Origin: Saccharopolyspora rosea | GTDB taxonomy: Bacteria; Actinomycetota; Actinomycetes; Mycobacteriales; Pseudonocardiaceae | Reading direction: 5' to 3' | Length of the DNA stretch: 64,000 nucleotides | Assembly: GCF_025643595.1 (NCBI RefSeq) | Contig: NZ_CP102826.1 | Location: 806,001-870,000 of the forward strand | Shown: piece after piece, positions 35,901-44,284 of the stretch | Position numbering within the stretch: the first letter of the stretch is position 1 | Layout: the number at the start of each line of letters is the position of its first letter | Program-made: the position numbers and the translations under genes | Notes under the pieces: model-generated | Databases searched by the model: none | Told to the model about the DNA's origin: nothing | The model's input: the letters and a program-made list of their open reading frames with translations, nothing else

Positions 35901-36115
35901 ACGTCGCCAAGTCCGACCGCACCGGCGCCGCCACCGAACGCGGACAGCGGGCGCTGGACCCCGAAAGGATCCAGGTCTGGCTGGACGTGGTGCACTCCGC
36001 CGCCGCGGCGAGCCTCGGACCGGCCTACGTGGCCAACGAGAACTCCGACTGCCCGCGCTGCCCGGCCCGGACCTGCTGCCCGGTGCACCCGGCGGGGAGG
36101 CAGGTCGCCCAGTGA
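32942..36115 (+). CDS. adnA: AdnA, motor-nuclease subunit of the AdnAB end-resection enzyme
   Basis: 1057 residues (Mtb AdnA about 1055). UvrD-like helicase: Walker [10 protein letters not shown] at 41-49, [12 protein letters not shown] in place of the usual DExx box, [16 protein letters not shown], and motif V/VI region [18 protein letters not shown]-terminal RecB-type nuclease: DRLERDAEG and VVVDVKTGK (D-x-K), with Cys residues in LSKCPLRWM and [11 protein letters not shown] forming a C...CxxCx5C Fe-S layout. The altered DDGQ box fits a weaker motor in this subunit. Acts with AdnB to resect double-strand breaks. GTG start; stop overlaps adnB by four bases. Confidence 0.9.
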   Translation: MPSPTAPVLVRRTGTGPRRLSWGAAGDRVLAHGGGFLRVLGGPGTGKSTLLAEVAAERIRDRGASPENVLVLTASRRAAARMRTEITRRLTAESAELRTAPEPLVRTVHSYAFSVLRLQAVRDRLPPPKLLSGPDQDALVRRLLDGDVEDGARDWPEPLRPALTVPGFAEELRDLLLRAAERGLGPAELIELGRRHDRPEWIAAGKFARQYEQVTLLRGAGGSQPAELDAAELVNSALLALDSDPDLLRAERERVRYLLVDDGQHLDPQQFRLIGMLGGTASEYLLAGDPDQAVFSFRGADPRCLVDADPDGTSTEVLTVDHRMSKAVREAVQRLAARLPGSGPQRELVEPDQPRDGAVHVRLLPTEAQEAAWVADQLRRAHLVDGVAWSDMAVVVRSTGLSLPVLRRALLAAGVPIALPVDDSPLAQRPAVRPLLTLLRCAARPHELDAEAAERLLTSSLGGADPLELRRLRRGLRRLELASGGARASSELLVEVLREDDKLAALEDSAAQPARRIANLLRIAAESVDRGRTVEETLWTVWKATGLEQRWLALTERGGAAGAQADRDLDAVVALFDAAAQHTDRWPGDDVAGFADHLESQRISGSSLAPAAPRDNAVSVLTAHTAAGQEWEVVAIPGVQEGIWPDLRLRGSLLGTERLVDLLSGVDAEVSATAPLLAEERRLLLVAASRARRTLLVSAVRGEDEQPSRFLDELDGVVSDPDAAERPVEPPQRGLAIADLVGELRRVVCDPEADPQRRRRAAAQLARLAAAGVPGAHPDSWYGLPDPSSTAPLVAAEEAVRVSPSTVDTLSKCPLRWMVERHGGQDVAELASVTGSLVHALVQVAADGADPEQLRAALDEAWKSVDAGAPWFSRRERRRVEGMVEAFLGWLDQSRGELTQAGVEKDLDVTVPARAGGPWLRLRGRVDRLERDAEGRPVVVDVKTGKNPVSRNDAEEHPQLAVYQLAAALGAFDDGGSAEPGGARLLYVAKSDRTGAATERGQRALDPERIQVWLDVVHSAAAASLGPAYVANENSDCPRCPARTCCPVHPAGRQVAQ
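35353..35365 (+). repeat. 13-bp dispersed motif, symmetric form, in adnA
   Basis: GTCCACTGTGGAC, a perfect 6-1-6 palindrome read as Ser-Thr-Val-Asp with the rare codon ACT. Its reverse complement occurs at 49953-49965 in nudC. Confidence 0.55.
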
Positions 36116-39100
36116 TCAGTCCACATCGGATCGCCCAGGCACTCGGGCTGCACCCGCCCACGCCCGAGCAGGCCGAGGTCGTCGCCGCGCCTGCCGAACC
36201 CGCCCTCGTCGTCGCAGGCGCGGGGGCGGGCAAGACCGAGACGATGGCCGCGCGCGTCGTCTGGCTGGTGGCGAACCAGCTGGTCAGCCCGGAACGCGTG
36301 CTCGGCCTGACGTTCACCCGCAAGGCCGCCCGGCAGCTCGCCGACCGGGTGCGGGCCCGGCTGCGCCGGCTCGCCGGTTCCGGGCTGCTCGACGAGGTGG
36401 ATCCCAGCGGCGAGCTGCGGTCGTCGGTGCTCACCGGGGAGCCGACGGTGCTGACCTACCACGCCTACGCCGGGCGGCTGGTCGCCGAGCACGGCCTGCG
36501 CGTACCCGTCGAACCGGGGGCCCGGCTGCTGACCGAAACCGCGGCGTGGCACCTCGCGCACCGCGTCGTCGCCTCCTGGACCGAGGACCTGGACACCGAC
36601 AAGGTCCCGTCCACCGTGACCGGGTACCTGCTGTCGCTGGCCGGGGAACTCGCCGAACACCTCGTGGACCCCGAGCAACTGCGCGGCCACGCCGAACGCC
36701 TCTGCCGCGCGGTCGAGAACGCGCCGCGCGCCAAGGGGCAGCGCACCAACCTGCCCGAGGAGCTGCGGAAGGTCCTCGCCGCGCAGCGGCTGCGGGTGGC
36801 GCTGCTGCCGCTGGTCGAGGAGTACGCGCAGCGCAAGCGGCGCGACGGCGCGATGGACTTCGCCGACCAGATGTCGCTGGCGGCGGTCCTCGCCGCCGAG
36901 CACCCCGAGGTCGTCGCCGGGGAACGCGAGCGGTACGGCGCGGTGCTGCTCGACGAGTACCAGGACACCGGGCACGCGCAACGCGTGCTGCTGCGGTCGC
37001 TGTTCGGGCGGGGCGAGCCGCTGCCGGTGACCGCCGTCGGCGACCCCGCCCAGGCGATCTACGGCTGGCGCGGCGCGAGCGCGGCCAACCTGCCGCGGTT
37101 CACCACCGACTTCCCCCGGATCGAGGGGGAACGCCGCGCCCCCGCCCGCCAGTACGGCCTGCTGACCAGCTTCCGCAACCCCGCCGAGGTCCTGCGGCTG
37201 GCCAACGCGGTCTCCGAGCCGCTGCGCAGCACCGGCCTGGAAGTCGACGAACTGCGGGCCCGCGACGACGCCGAAGCCGGTGACATCCGGTTGGCCCTCA
37301 CCGAGGACGTGCGCCAGGAACGCGATTGGGTCGCCGACCAGGTCGCCGCCCGGTGGCACGCCGCGCTGGACGCGGACGGCCGGCCACCCACCGCCGCCGT
37401 GCTCGTGCGGCGCCGTGCCGACATGGCCGACATCGCCGCCGCGCTGCGCGAGCGCGGCCTGCCGGTCGAGGTCGTCGGCATCGGGGGACTGCTCGACGAG
37501 GCCGAGGTGCGCGACCTCGTCAGCGCGCTGCGGGTGCTCGTCGACCCGCTCGCCGGGACGGCGGCGATGCGGCTGCTGACCGGATCGCGCTGGCGCATCG
37601 GTGCCGCCGACGTCGCCGCGCTGTGGGACCGGGCCCGCGAGCTCGGCGAGCAGGGGGCGGCGCAGACCGGGACCGCGGATCCGGCCGCCGTCGTCACCGC
37701 GGCGCTGCCCGGCGAGAACGCCGAACAGGCCGGGCTCGTCGACGCGCTGGACGATCCGGGGGATCCGGAGCGCTACTCCGCCGACGGGTACCGCCGCATC
37801 CGGCGGTTGGGCGGCGAACTCGCCGCGCTGCGGCGCCGCCTCGAACAGCCGCTGCCCGAGCTGGTGGCCGACGTCGAGCGGACGTTGCTGCTGGACATCG
37901 AGAGCATGGCGCGGCCGGTCGGCGCCGGGCGCATCCACCTGGACGCGTTCGCCGACGTGGTCACCGACTTCGCCACCGCCAGCCCGTCCGCGTCGCTGCG
38001 CGAGCTGCTCGACTACCTGGCGGCGGCCGAACGCGCCGAGGACGGCTTGGAACCCGGGGAGGTCGAGGTCGCCGAGGACCGGGTCCAGGTGCTCACCGTG
38101 CACGCCGCCAAGGGCCTGGAGTGGGAGGTCGTGGCGGTTCCGCACCTGGTGCGCGACGTGTTCCCGGGGCGGCGCAAGGCGTCGTCCTGGCTGCGCACGG
38201 TCACCGAGTTGCCCGCCGAACTGCGCGGCGACGCCCAGGACCTCCCCGAGCTGGACCTCGACCGGCTGGAAGGCGTGGACCGCAAGGAGCTCACCGAGGC
38301 GCTGCGCCTGCACGACGAGGAGTTCGAGGAGCGCCGCCTCGCCGAGGAACGCCGCCTGCTCTACGTCGCGGTGACCCGCGCGGAGCGCACGCTGCTGCTG
38401 TCCGGGCACTGGTGGGCCGAGGGCGGCGACAAGCCCAAGGGACCCTCGGATTTCCTGGTGGACCTCGCGGGAGTGCTGCGCGCGACCGGGGCGGGCGTGG
38501 TCGACCGGATGGCGCCGGAACCCGCCGAGGACGAGGGGAATCCGCTCGCCGAGGCGGTGCGCAGCGCCGAGTGGCCGGTCGACCCGCTCGGGCAGCGGCG
38601 CGCGGCCGTCGCCGAGGGCGCCGCCCTCGTGCTCGCCGCGATGTCCGAAGTGGACTCAGGGGAGTCCGAAGAGGACGACGAGGACGGCTGGGCGCGCGAC
38701 GTCGACGTGCTGCTCGCCGAACGCGCTGCCGCGGCGCGGCGACGCGAACAGGTCCGGCTGCCCGAGCACCTGTCCGTCAGCCAGCTCGTCGACCTCGCCG
38801 GGGACGCCGCCGCCCTCGCCCGCGGCCTGCGCCGCCCGCTGCCGTTCCCGCCGAACCCGATGGCCCGGCGCGGCACCGCGTTCCACGCCTGGCTGGAGCA
38901 CCGGTTCACCTCGACCGCACTGCTGGACCTCGACGAACTGCCCGGCGCCGCGGACGATTCCGCGCCCGCGCACGAGAACCTGGCCGAACTGCAACGCGCC
39001 TTCCTGGCCAGCGAGTGGGCCGAACGCACCCCGCACCGCGTCGAGGTGCCGTTCGAGACCCAGGTCGACGGTCTGGTCGTGCGCGGCCGGATGGACGCGG

Positions 39101-39357
39101 TGTTCGCCGACCCGGACGGCGGTTGGACGGTCGTGGACTGGAAAACCGGTGCGGTGCCCGGCGAGGACCGCGTCCCCGCCCTGTCCGTGCAGCTGGCCGC
39201 CTACCGGCTGGCCTGGGCGGAGCTGTCCGGAGCACCCCTGGAACGGGTCCGCGCCGCGTTCCACTACGTGCGGCACGACCACACGCTGCGGCCGACCGAC
39301 CTGCTCGACGCGGACGGACTGCGCGGACTCATCGCCTCGGTGCCCGCCGCGGAGTGA
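36112..39357 (+). CDS. adnB: AdnB, lead motor-nuclease subunit of AdnAB
   Basis: 1081 residues. Full SF1 helicase set: Walker A AGAGAGKT at 35-42, LTFTRKAARQLADRV, LLDEYQDTGHAQ (DExx box), [40 protein letters not shown]. The C-terminal PD-(D/E)XK domain (about 850-1070) has GTAFHAWLEH, GRMDAVFAD and WTVVDWKTG. In AdnAB the intact motor of AdnB drives the complex along DNA while both nuclease domains cut opposite strands. GTG 36112 overlaps the adnA stop (GTGA). Genes lie in the order A-B as in mycobacteria (Rv3202c-Rv3201c). Confidence 0.92.
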   Translation: MISPHRIAQALGLHPPTPEQAEVVAAPAEPALVVAGAGAGKTETMAARVVWLVANQLVSPERVLGLTFTRKAARQLADRVRARLRRLAGSGLLDEVDPSGELRSSVLTGEPTVLTYHAYAGRLVAEHGLRVPVEPGARLLTETAAWHLAHRVVASWTEDLDTDKVPSTVTGYLLSLAGELAEHLVDPEQLRGHAERLCRAVENAPRAKGQRTNLPEELRKVLAAQRLRVALLPLVEEYAQRKRRDGAMDFADQMSLAAVLAAEHPEVVAGERERYGAVLLDEYQDTGHAQRVLLRSLFGRGEPLPVTAVGDPAQAIYGWRGASAANLPRFTTDFPRIEGERRAPARQYGLLTSFRNPAEVLRLANAVSEPLRSTGLEVDELRARDDAEAGDIRLALTEDVRQERDWVADQVAARWHAALDADGRPPTAAVLVRRRADMADIAAALRERGLPVEVVGIGGLLDEAEVRDLVSALRVLVDPLAGTAAMRLLTGSRWRIGAADVAALWDRARELGEQGAAQTGTADPAAVVTAALPGENAEQAGLVDALDDPGDPERYSADGYRRIRRLGGELAALRRRLEQPLPELVADVERTLLLDIESMARPVGAGRIHLDAFADVVTDFATASPSASLRELLDYLAAAERAEDGLEPGEVEVAEDRVQVLTVHAAKGLEWEVVAVPHLVRDVFPGRRKASSWLRTVTELPAELRGDAQDLPELDLDRLEGVDRKELTEALRLHDEEFEERRLAEERRLLYVAVTRAERTLLLSGHWWAEGGDKPKGPSDFLVDLAGVLRATGAGVVDRMAPEPAEDEGNPLAEAVRSAEWPVDPLGQRRAAVAEGAALVLAAMSEVDSGESEEDDEDGWARDVDVLLAERAAAARRREQVRLPEHLSVSQLVDLAGDAAALARGLRRPLPFPPNPMARRGTAFHAWLEHRFTSTALLDLDELPGAADDSAPAHENLAELQRAFLASEWAERTPHRVEVPFETQVDGLVVRGRMDAVFADPDGGWTVVDWKTGAVPGEDRVPALSVQLAAYRLAWAELSGAPLERVRAAFHYVRHDHTLRPTDLLDADGLRGLIASVPAAE
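38643..38655 (+). repeat. 13-bp dispersed motif in adnB
   Basis: GTCCGAAGTGGAC read as Ser-Glu-Val-Asp in the acidic linker before the nuclease domain; followed by the rare codon TCA. Confidence 0.6.
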
Positions 39358-39417
39358 CCCCACCTCGCCACACGTTCGAGTGGCGAAGCTTGAGTCCGGG
39401 GCGTCCGGCGGACGAAC

Positions 39418-40035
39418 ATGCCCGCGATGAACACGGACTGGAAGCTCAAGACCCCGCCGGAAACCGAAGTGCGCGTCGACGAGGACGTCCTCTCGCTGCG
39501 CGCACCGCTGGTCCGGGTGCACCGCGACGACGAGGGGACCTGGTCGTTCGACGGGCCCGGCGCGGACCGCAAACCCGCGAAGACGACTCTGCTCGGCGCC
39601 GTCGTCGGCGCCTGGCCGCACGTCGCCGCACTGTCTAATTTGGACACCGGCGGGACCGCGGTCTGGCTGTGGAAGCAGCACGGGTGGTCCGGCGAGTTCG
39701 AGTGCACCTGCGGCAACTGCGAACAGCCCGTCGCCACCGACATCGACCGCAGCTCCTGGCCCGAGGACCTCCAGCCGCACCACGTCGTCAGCGTCGAGAA
39801 GGCCGCGCTGTCCGGCGAGGTGCCGCTGACCGACATCATCGACACGCCCGGTGGCACCGCCCTGCTCGGCCCCGGCGACCACCGGCGCACCGCCGACCTG
39901 ATGACACCGGTGGCGCTCGCCAACGTCGTCCGCCGCTGGCCGCACACCATGCAGGCGCTGCGCTCCCTCAAAGAAGGCCGCGGCATGCGCTGGAACCCGG
40001 AAAACCTCAACTGGCACGAATACGTCATCGCCTGA
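39418..40035 (+). CDS. Hypothetical protein, unrecognised
   Basis: 205 residues (or 202 from ATG 39427). Soluble, with no signal or membrane segment. Notable pieces are a Trp-rich middle (TAVWLWKQHGWSGEF), a small Cys cluster ECTCGNCEQPV that could bind zinc, and DIIDTPGGTALLGPGDHRRTADLMTPV. I cannot assign a family. It begins 60 bases after adnB and runs convergent to another unknown gene; neither has a counterpart between Rv3201c and Rv3200c in Mtb. It contains the unusual low-G+C codon run TCT AAT TTG within a variant of the 13-bp motif at 39633. Confidence 0.6.
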   Translation: MPAMNTDWKLKTPPETEVRVDEDVLSLRAPLVRVHRDDEGTWSFDGPGADRKPAKTTLLGAVVGAWPHVAALSNLDTGGTAVWLWKQHGWSGEFECTCGNCEQPVATDIDRSSWPEDLQPHHVVSVEKAALSGEVPLTDIIDTPGGTALLGPGDHRRTADLMTPVALANVVRRWPHTMQALRSLKEGRGMRWNPENLNWHEYVIA

Positions 40036-40087
40036 GGACGGCGCTGCCGCCTCGTCGCGCGGTCGCTCCCGGAACCGGTCGCGGACC

Positions 40088-40618
40088 TCAGGCGTTCTCG
40101 GTGAGCCGGGGGTCGTGCTCCAGCATCTTGGAGTAGAGGACTTCCAGCAGCCAGCGGCCGAACATCGACGAACCGAACTCCGCGGCCCGGTTCTCCGGGC
40201 TGATCACCAGCTCCGCCGGACCGTCGAAGCCCGCGTTCACCGCGCCGATGCCGTAGTAGTCCAACTCCAGCATCGGCACCGGCCGGTACCGGTGGTCCGG
40301 CGGCAGCACCACCGCGCACGGCGCGAGCGTCATGAGCGTCCCGCACGCGCGCAGCGCGTGGCGCGCGTGCGAGACCGGGACCAGGATGCCCAGCAGGTCC
40401 ACGGCCGCGACCGGGAGCTGGTCGTGCATGGCCGGCTCCGACCAGGACCGGAACCACGTTGGGTTGAGCTCGGGGGCCCACCCGTGCTCCCGGCGCCAGC
40501 GGTGCACATCGGGCCGGACGCGCGCCACCGCCGCGAACCGGCTCCCGAGCACTTCGACATCCGGTACCAGTCGGCCGTCCCAACCGAGAGCGCTGGCGGC
40601 GTGCTCAAGCTGCTGCAC
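40088..40618 (-). CDS. Hypothetical protein, unrecognised
   Basis: 176 residues, soluble alpha/beta type by appearance (LGILVPVSHARHALRACGTLM, VVLPPDHRYRPVPMLELDYYGIGAVN). No motif recognised. The GTG start at 40618 follows a TACCAT box by six bases, so it may be leaderless, and the box lies in a nested 47-bp dyad that could be an operator. Codon usage is normal for the window. Its neighbour at 39418 is convergent; together they interrupt otherwise conserved synteny. Confidence 0.6.
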   Translation of the reverse strand: MQQLEHAASALGWDGRLVPDVEVLGSRFAAVARVRPDVHRWRREHGWAPELNPTWFRSWSEPAMHDQLPVAAVDLLGILVPVSHARHALRACGTLMTLAPCAVVLPPDHRYRPVPMLELDYYGIGAVNAGFDGPAELVISPENRAAEFGSSMFGRWLLEVLYSKMLEHDPRLTENA

Positions 40619-40622
40619 CGGT

Positions 40623-40669
40623 AAATGGTAAGCCGCGAGACCGCCCGGCCGACAAGGTCTCGACCATTT
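40623..40669. promoter_or_regulatory. Nested 47-bp dyad at the start of the unknown gene
   Basis: Outer arms AAATGGT / ACCATTT and inner arms GAGACC / GGTCTC share one centre. It covers the probable -10 (TACCAT on the minus strand) of the gene starting at 40618. Confidence 0.55.
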
Positions 40670-40767
40670 CCGCGGCGGCCCGCCCGCCGCAGCCCAGCGG
40701 CGCGGCGGCGGTTACTGTCGTGCGCCGTGACCACCGAGCAAGCCGCCCGCAGCCGGGAGCCGGGAAC

Positions 40768-41877
40768 ATGATCCGACGTCGGCCGAAGAAACTGCCGCAC
40801 CCGTTCATCGGCGGGCGTTCGGACGACGAGCGCACCGACGTGCTCACCCAGCGCCCGGACCACGCCCTCGTCGGCGTCATCCGGATGCCCGCGTCGACGG
40901 TCAGCCCGCTGCGGTCCATCGTCCGCCGCATCATCTGGGCGATCCTCGCGCTGACGGCCACCGTGCTGCTCGTCTACTTCGGCCGGGACGGCTACCGCGA
41001 CGCCGCGGGCGGCCCGCTCAGCGTGCTCGACTGCATCTACTACGCCACCGTCTCGCTGTCGACCACCGGCTACGGCGACATCACCCCGGTCACCCCGCTC
41101 GCCCGCCTGGTCAACGTGCTGGTCATCACCCCGCTGCGGGTGCTGTTCCTGATCGTCCTGGTCGGGACCACGCTGGAAGTGCTCACCGAGCGCTCCCGGC
41201 AGGCAATGAAGATCCAACGCTGGAGGTCCAGGGTGCGCGACCACGTGGTCGTCATCGGATACGGAACCAAGGGCCGCTCGGCGGTCACCGCACTGCTCGG
41301 CGAGGACGCCGACCCCGGGCGGATCGTGGTCGTCGACACCAACCAGGCCGCGCTGGAGACCGCCTCCTCGCTCGGCCTGGTCACCGTCAACGGCTCCGGC
41401 ACCCGCTCCGACGTGCTGCGCGTCGCCGGTGTGGCGCGGGCCCGGGCGATCGTGGTGGCCCCCGCCCGCGACGACACGGCCGTCCTGGTCACCCTGACCG
41501 CGCGGGAACTCGCGCCGAAGGCGCAGATCGTCGCCGCCGTGCGGGAGGCCGAGAACGTGCACCTGCTGCGGCAGTCCGGAGCGGACTCGGTCGTGGTGTC
41601 CAGCGAGACCGCGGGACGGCTGCTGGGCATGGCGACCTCCACGCCGTCCGTGGTGGAGATGTTCGAGGACCTGCTCACCCCGGACGCGGGCCTGGCCATC
41701 TCCGAGCGCGAGGTGGAGCAGCAGGAGGTCGGCGGGTCGCCGCGCCACCTGCCGGACATCGTGCTCGGCGTGGTCCGCGACGGACGCCTCTACCGCGTCG
41801 ACGCGCCCGAAGCCGACGCCATCGAGGCCGGTGACCGGCTGCTCTACGTCAAGAAGGTCACCCCCGCCGAGCCGTGA
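40768..41877 (+). CDS. Two-helix K+ channel with RCK (TrkA-N/TrkA-C) domains
   Basis: 369 residues. First membrane helix IIWAILALTATVLLVYF (about 55-71), pore helix and selectivity filter STTGYGDI at 98-105, second helix LVNVLVITPLRVLFLIVLVG. The cytosolic RCK N-lobe has the nucleotide motif VVIGYGTKGRSA (161-172) and VVDTN; the C-lobe carries the conserved GVVRDGRLYRVDAPEADAIEAGDRLLYV. Forms a ligand-gated K+ channel regulated by NAD(H)/ATP or ions. ATG 40768 with GGGAG upstream. Mtb Rv3200c is the counterpart, also next to adnB. Confidence 0.9.
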   Translation: MIRRRPKKLPHPFIGGRSDDERTDVLTQRPDHALVGVIRMPASTVSPLRSIVRRIIWAILALTATVLLVYFGRDGYRDAAGGPLSVLDCIYYATVSLSTTGYGDITPVTPLARLVNVLVITPLRVLFLIVLVGTTLEVLTERSRQAMKIQRWRSRVRDHVVVIGYGTKGRSAVTALLGEDADPGRIVVVDTNQAALETASSLGLVTVNGSGTRSDVLRVAGVARARAIVVAPARDDTAVLVTLTARELAPKAQIVAAVREAENVHLLRQSGADSVVVSSETAGRLLGMATSTPSVVEMFEDLLTPDAGLAISEREVEQQEVGGSPRHLPDIVLGVVRDGRLYRVDAPEADAIEAGDRLLYVKKVTPAEP

Positions 41878-42005
41878 AGCGCCGGAGCGCGAGTGCGAAT
41901 CGCCCGCAGTCGCCCCAAAAGTGACGGCGGCGACGCGGCGGACGAAGCAGGCGCCCGCCGGGCCGGGCCGGACGCCGACCGCCGGCGTCTGGAATATTCG
42001 TCGGC

Positions 42006-42434
42006 GTGGGTAGGCGACGAGGTTCGGCGGCGGTGGCGCCGATCCTGCTGGTGCTGACGCTGCTCGGGCTCGCCGCGCTCGCCGTCGTCCTGTGGCCGCT
42101 GTTGAACGCCCGCGACACCACGGAGCTGCGCCGGACGACGGCCACCGTGGTCGAGTCCCGGCCGTGCGGCGGGAACTCCCCGGGCGACCTGGTGGCGGTG
42201 CGCGTCGGCGGGGTGGAGCGCAAGGCGCGCTTCGACGGCTGCGGGCACAACCGCGGACAGCGGCTCGACGTGGTGGTGCCCCGCGCACCCGGGGCGGATT
42301 TCGTGGTCCGCCCGGCCGACGGCGCGACTCCGCAGGTCGACCAGCTGAGCAGCCGGGTCACCTGGGTGCTGGCGACCGTGGCCGCCGTCGCGGGCGGCGG
42401 CTACGCCGTCATGCTGCGACTGCGCCGCCCGTGA
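42006..42434 (+). CDS. Small membrane protein, DUF3592-like
   Basis: 142 residues. Membrane helices at the two ends (ILLVLTLLGLAALAVVLWPLL and VTWVLATVAAVAGGGYAVML) enclose a small outside domain with Cys in SRPCGGN and DGCGHNRG, probably disulphide-bonded. The topology and the ATVVESR strand resemble DUF3592 proteins. GTG 42006 is seven bases after AATATT, suggesting a leaderless message in the 130-bp gap after the channel gene. Function unknown. Confidence 0.65.
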   Translation: MGRRRGSAAVAPILLVLTLLGLAALAVVLWPLLNARDTTELRRTTATVVESRPCGGNSPGDLVAVRVGGVERKARFDGCGHNRGQRLDVVVPRAPGADFVVRPADGATPQVDQLSSRVTWVLATVAAVAGGGYAVMLRLRRP

Positions 42435-42435
42435 A

Positions 42436-43476
42436 TCAGTCCACTTCGGACGGGGCGGCCAGCCAGGTGTTGCACGCGGTCACGCGGTTCTGGTAAAAGC
42501 CCTGGTCGATCCAGGTCTTGTTGGTCGCCAGGCTGCCGTGGTCGTGCGCCCCGGTGTACTCGTCGCCGCGGTTGGCCGAGTCCTGCAACGCCGGGAAGAT
42601 GTAGTCGTCGCCGACCCCGCCGTTCTGCAGCGCGGCCAGCGACATCCCCTCGTAGCAGGTCGCCTGCAACTCCGAGCGCCGGGTCAGCTCCTGGCCCTTC
42701 GGCGTGCCCTCGCCCGCCTCGGCCGAGGCGTCGTTGTAGGCGCCGCTGATCCCGCTCATGGCCTGGATCGCGTGGCCGAACTCGTGCGCGAACTGCCCCA
42801 GGTAGGCGCCGGCCTGGGTGCGCCCCTCGACCTCGGAGTAGTAGCGCGCCGTCATGTAGATCGTGTTGTCGCGCGGGCAGAACATCGCCGTCTCGTTCCA
42901 CGCGCGCCTGCCGCACGGCGTCTCGACGTCCGCGGCGGTGGTGACGACCTGCGGGGTGCGGACCGGCATGTTCGCCGTCTCCAGGGCGGGCGCCCACGCC
43001 CGCATCAGGCACGGCACCAGCGCCTGGTAGAACGCGTCCTGCGATCCGGGGTCGGTGGCGAACGGCGGCAGGTCGCACGGCGTGTTCACCGCGCCGTTGC
43101 CGGGGACGTTGAGGGGGTTGTCGCCGAGCGCGGCCACCGGTCGGGGCTGCGGGGCGCGTTGCGCGGTGCTCGCCGGCTCGCTGCTCTCCGCGGTGCTGGT
43201 CGCGGAGGTCGTCGTCTCGCTCGGCTCGGTGGTCCCGGGTGCGGACGTCCCGGAGGCCGGGACGTCGTGGCCGGGGGCGGCGCGGTGCGACGAGGCCATG
43301 CCCAGCGCGACGGCGCTGATCGCGCCCACCAGCACGACGACGCCGACCAGCACCAGCGCCACGACCACGCCGACCCGCCTCGGTCGGGGCGCGGGCGGCG
43401 GGTACGCGAACTGCGGGGGGAACGGCGGTGGAGCGGGCGGTCGCTGCGGTGGCGGTGGCCAGGGAGGACGTGTCAT
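42436..43476 (-). CDS. Membrane-anchored neutral zinc metallopeptidase (YpfJ family)
   Basis: 346 residues: a Pro-rich cytoplasmic start, one membrane helix (VGVVVALVLVGVVVLVGAISAVAL, about 35-58), a Ser/Thr-rich linker and an extracytoplasmic Zn_peptidase (PF04228-like) domain. GQFAHEFGHAIQAM gives the HExxH zinc site and the downstream SELQATCYEG supplies the Glu ligand. Four Cys probably pair outside the cell. ATG 43476; GGGAGG upstream. The stop codon is followed at once by the 13-bp motif in the coding frame (Ser-Glu-Val-Asp-stop). Confidence 0.85.
   Translation of the reverse strand: MTRPPWPPPPQRPPAPPPFPPQFAYPPPAPRPRRVGVVVALVLVGVVVLVGAISAVALGMASSHRAAPGHDVPASGTSAPGTTEPSETTTSATSTAESSEPASTAQRAPQPRPVAALGDNPLNVPGNGAVNTPCDLPPFATDPGSQDAFYQALVPCLMRAWAPALETANMPVRTPQVVTTAADVETPCGRRAWNETAMFCPRDNTIYMTARYYSEVEGRTQAGAYLGQFAHEFGHAIQAMSGISGAYNDASAEAGEGTPKGQELTRRSELQATCYEGMSLAALQNGGVGDDYIFPALQDSANRGDEYTGAHDHGSLATNKTWIDQGFYQNRVTACNTWLAAPSEVD
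42439..42451 (-). repeat. 13-bp dispersed motif at the metallopeptidase C-terminus
   Basis: GTCCACTTCGGAC, the last four codons before the stop, read as Ser-Glu-Val-Asp on the minus strand. Confidence 0.6.
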
Positions 43477-43492
43477 GCCGCACCCGCCGTTC

Positions 43493-43505
43493 GTCCGAAG
43501 TGGAC
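43493..43505 (+). repeat. 13-bp dispersed motif, intergenic copy
   Basis: GTCCGAAGTGGAC, 17 bases upstream of the metallopeptidase start, outside any coding sequence. Confidence 0.6.
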
Positions 43506-43788
43506 GGATGGTGCGGTGCTGCGTCCCCGGTGCGTCATGCGTCCTGCTGCTCCTCGTGCCCGACTGCGGGCCAGAGCCTAGCCGTCGAGGGCGGCTCGCC
43601 GGACCGCGTTCCCCGAACGCACCGGTCCGCGCTGGTCCCGCGCCCGGAACGCCGGTTCCGCCGCGTTCCGGCCCCGGCGCCCGACTCGGTGTGCTCTTGC
43701 TGGAGCCGACCGCGAAGCGTCGGTGCGCTGGGGAATTCGACGCACGAGATCACCTGGGCGGCCGAACGTCGTGCTGCGACGGGTTTTC

Positions 43789-43815
43789 GGGAACCGTTCC
43801 GGCCGCACCCGCGTC
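43789..43815 (+). promoter_or_regulatory. ECF-sigma-type promoter candidate for the T7SS cassette
   Basis: GGGAAC-N17-CGTC, the -35/-10 pattern of SigE-like ECF sigma factors, 55 bases before the first gene. A TAGAGT box at 43820 is an alternative housekeeping -10. Confidence 0.35.
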
Positions 43816-43870
43816 GGACTAGAGTGGTCGTCGGCGTTGGGGGATATGTCGGAGTCCGAGGGGTCTGGGA

Positions 43871-44284
43871 ATGACGAGCGCAGAGGGTGTCGGGTTCCAG
43901 AGCGCGAAGGCCGGACTGCAGGCAGTGTCCGCGCAGACGCAGTGGATCAACCAGCAGGTCTCCGCGGGCAAGCTCGCCCTCGACCCCGAAGTGGCGGAAA
44001 AAGCGGCCAAGCATTGCGAGGACAAGGCCAGGGAGCTGACGGCCGTCCTGGCGGATGCCAACGCCATCAACTCGTTGAACGGGCTCGGGAGTTGGCCTGA
44101 CGGTCAGCAATTGACGGCGCGGTTCAAGTCCAAGGCGACCGACGAGAACGCGGGGGCGCTCGCGTTGGTCCGCGAGTACCAGAAAGAACTCCGTGAGCAG
44201 GCGAAAGCCTTCCGGAGCGCAGCCAAGGACTATCGTTCCACCGACGAGCAGATCGCCAACGACATGCAGCGAGGTATCCAGTGA
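43871..44284 (+). CDS. WXG100-like type VII secretion substrate/partner
   Basis: 137 residues, entirely helical, with a central turn at GLGSWPDGQQL (Trp75) in place of a strict WxG, and helices on both sides as in the WXG100 hairpin. A C-terminal YRSTD (Tyr121-x3-Asp125) fits the YxxxD/E secretion signal of type VII substrates. It is the first of four overlapping or closely spaced genes ending in an EspG homologue. GTG-free ATG start with GAGGGG upstream. It probably pairs with the PPE-like protein of the same cassette; homologues are usually left as hypothetical. Confidence 0.7.
   Translation: MTSAEGVGFQSAKAGLQAVSAQTQWINQQVSAGKLALDPEVAEKAAKHCEDKARELTAVLADANAINSLNGLGSWPDGQQLTARFKSKATDENAGALALVREYQKELREQAKAFRSAAKDYRSTDEQIANDMQRGIQ

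Larger units (their letters stand above)
43477..43870. other. Divergent intergenic region between metallopeptidase and T7SS cassette
   Basis: 394 bases without a credible gene. It contains one 13-bp motif (43493), the dyad GGAAC-GCCG-GTTCC at 43646-43659, GGAAC-C-GTTCC at 43790-43800 and a promoter candidate described separately. The many GGAAC/GTTCC half sites are unusual. Confidence 0.5.

Noticed and set aside
36025..38409. A 794-codon minus-strand frame
   Set aside because: Antisense to adnB and shows only shadow composition.
43477..43870. A gene in the region upstream of the T7SS cassette
   Set aside because: Open frames on both strands are Arg/Pro-rich without ribosome sites, and the region holds promoter-like elements and dyads instead.
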